Assembly: GCF_014201505.1 (NCBI RefSeq)
Contig: NZ_JACHEO010000002.1
Coordinates: 1-64,000 of the forward strand
From: Desulfoprunum benzoelyticum
GTDB lineage: Bacteria > Desulfobacterota > Desulfobulbia > Desulfobulbales > Desulfocapsaceae
Length of the DNA stretch: 64,000 nucleotides
Direction of reading: 5' to 3'
The translations under genes were made by a program, and so were the position numbers. The notes beneath the pieces were generated by a model. That model saw only the letters and a program-made list of their open reading frames with translations. It was not told the DNA's origin and searched no databases. Positions within the stretch are counted from its first letter, which is position 1. Each line of letters starts with the position of its first letter. Shown here piece after piece: positions 62,867 through 64,000 of this stretch.

Positions 62867-64000
62867 ATGATCTGGGAGAAGACGAAAGAGAGATTGAAGG
62901 ACGCATTGACGGAAAATGTCTATGCGCTGTGGATAGAACCGCTGGAGTGTGTCCAGGTTCAGGCTGACGCCCTGTTCCTCGCCAGCCCGGACAGGTATTT
63001 TAATGCGTACATTTCTCAGCATTACCTGGGCTTGATTGAAGAAAAGATCAAGGAGTGCGGGGCATCGGCCCGGAAGGTGGTGCTCTGTGAAAAGGAGGCG
63101 AAGCCGCTACCGGTAAAACTCGCCAAAGGCCAGATGCGTCTTCCCAGCGTACCGGAAAACACTACCCGGCTCCGCGCCCTGCATCCCCGCTATACCTTCG
63201 ATGAGTTCATGGTCGGAGATTGCAACATCCTCGCCCACTCCGCCTGCCGGTCGATATCGGTGAGCGAGGACCTGGTCGGTCCCTGCCTCTACATCAACAG
63301 CGGCACGGGTCTTGGCAAGAGCCATCTGACCCACGCCGTGGCCCACAAGATCATCGCCGATTCGCCGATGACCCGGCTGCACTATGTCACCGCCCAGCAA
63401 TTCGCCTCGGAAATGGTTCGCGGCATCCAGTCCAATACGATGGACCAGTTCAAGCGCAAATACCACGACAACTGCGACATCCTGCTGGTTGAGGATGTCC
63501 ATTCGCTGACCGGCAAGAAGAAGACCCAGGAGGAATTGAACGAGTTGCTCGACACCCTGGTCAAGTCCGGCAGGCGGGTGATACTGACCGCCAACAGCGC
63601 CCCGCGGGATCTGGTGGGAATCGACGACGAGTTCCGCTCACGGATGTCGGCCGGTCTGGTGACGAGCATCAAGCCGCCGGATATCGATACCCGGCTGCGC
63701 ATCGTCAGCCGCAAGGCCGTTCAGCACCAGCTCGTCCTGGAGGAGAGGTATGTCGATTACCTGGCCCAGCATATCAGGGGCGATATCCGCAAGGTCGAGT
63801 CGGCGCTGATCGCCCTGCGGGCCAAGGCCTCTTTGCGCAAAGGGGATATTGACCTGGACCTGGTAAGGGAGGTCGTCTCCAGCGTCGTCGGACATCAGCA
63901 GGTCCTGACTTCGGCGATGATCGGCGATCTGGTCGGCAGCCAGTTCAAGGTCAGCGTCAAGGATATGCAATCCCGATCACGGAAGAAGGTCGTAACCTTT
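62867..64000 (+). CDS. dnaA: chromosomal replication initiator DnaA, 3' end beyond window
   Basis: 378 codons are visible; the gene runs off the right edge. The ATG at 62867 follows AAGGA. Domain I: IWEKTKERLKDALTENVYALWIEPLECVQV. A short linker leads to the AAA+ domain from about residue 103 (HPRYTFDEFMVGDCNILAHSAC). Walker A is NSGTGLGKS (about 144-152), Walker B DILLVEDVHSLTGKKKTQEEL, and RSRMSAGLVTSIKPPDIDTR follows box VII. The start of the DNA-binding domain IV is at the edge. Key segments differ from textbook DnaA (VEDVH for IDDIQ, TANSAP for SSDRPP), so it is a divergent member or a second DnaA paralogue. Confidence 0.88.
   Translation, partial: MIWEKTKERLKDALTENVYALWIEPLECVQVQADALFLASPDRYFNAYISQHYLGLIEEKIKECGASARKVVLCEKEAKPLPVKLAKGQMRLPSVPENTTRLRALHPRYTFDEFMVGDCNILAHSACRSISVSEDLVGPCLYINSGTGLGKSHLTHAVAHKIIADSPMTRLHYVTAQQFASEMVRGIQSNTMDQFKRKYHDNCDILLVEDVHSLTGKKKTQEELNELLDTLVKSGRRVILTANSAPRDLVGIDDEFRSRMSAGLVTSIKPPDIDTRLRIVSRKAVQHQLVLEERYVDYLAQHIRGDIRKVESALIALRAKASLRKGDIDLDLVREVVSSVVGHQQVLTSAMIGDLVGSQFKVSVKDMQSRSRKKVVTF

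Overview
The window looks like chromosomal DNA of a GC-rich, Gram-negative, propionate-metabolising anaerobe. The best guess is a Desulfobulbaceae-like member of the Desulfobacterota. That guess rests on three things: a complete methylmalonyl-CoA pathway with both a transcarboxylase-type enzyme and a Na+-pumping decarboxylase, a glycine dehydrogenase split into two subunits, and the style of the envelope genes (BamA, Pal, Mla-type lipid transport). No rRNA, tRNA, CRISPR array, intact insertion sequence or prophage was recognised. Almost all DNA is ordinary coding sequence in tight operons with ATGA overlaps.

Layout. 0.2-6.2 kb: a minus-strand operon cecR-ybhG-ybhF-ybhS-ybhR, a TetR-controlled drug/solute ABC exporter. 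6.5-9.4 kb: a YajG-like lipoprotein, malonyl-CoA decarboxylase and a 4HBT thioesterase. 9.4-13.2 kb: a four-gene lipid-transport operon (MlaE with an N-terminal domain, MlaF, an MCE protein, a PqiC-type lipoprotein) and a YeaQ/GlsB-like protein. 13.5-17 kb: DUF6165, a glycosyltransferase family 9 protein, then a membrane-bound lytic transglycosylase, a 45-codon small ORF and a pirin, joined by stop/start overlaps. 17.2-25.6 kb: lpdA, divergent gcvT-gcvH-gcvPA-gcvPB-lipB-lipA (glycine cleavage plus lipoate supply) and a lipoprotein. 25.6-28.4 kb: a ribbon-helix-helix, Cys/His-rich regulator leading znuA-znuC-znuB. 28.6-31.3 kb: Pal, two small lipoproteins and a polytopic membrane protein.

31.6-49.4 kb is the metabolic core. 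On the plus strand are propionyl-CoA synthetase, sucC, sucD, a carboxyltransferase, an ABM-domain protein, a 69-aa protein, a 5S/biotin-carrier fusion and a gamma carbonic anhydrase. On the minus strand are mmdA-mmdD-mmdC-mmdB (Na+-translocating decarboxylase), a TetR regulator, methylmalonyl-CoA epimerase, methylmalonyl-CoA mutase and MeaB. Together they activate propionate and interconvert propionyl-, methylmalonyl- and succinyl-CoA, with carboxyl exchange to pyruvate/oxaloacetate or energy recovery as a Na+ gradient.

49.8-54.9 kb: an MBL-fold hydrolase, a YhdH-type reductase, AcuC-like deacetylase, AcuB-like CBS protein, a DUF2284 protein and a HAD phosphatase. 54.9-64 kb: mfd, bamA, comF and a truncated, somewhat divergent dnaA running off the right edge, with an AT-rich possible origin region before it.

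The most notable observation is an apparent undescribed regulon. A 13-bp palindrome, GTAACAwTGTTAC, occurs as a pair about 200 bp apart in front of each of three transcription units: prpE, the TetR gene itself and mmdA. At least two of the promoter-proximal copies sit just downstream of a recognisable promoter. This suggests a TetR-type repressor of propionate/methylmalonyl-CoA metabolism acting through paired, possibly looping, operators. A second is the putative metal-responsive ribbon-helix-helix repressor heading the znu operon, with two 9-bp sites in tandem in its own promoter region.
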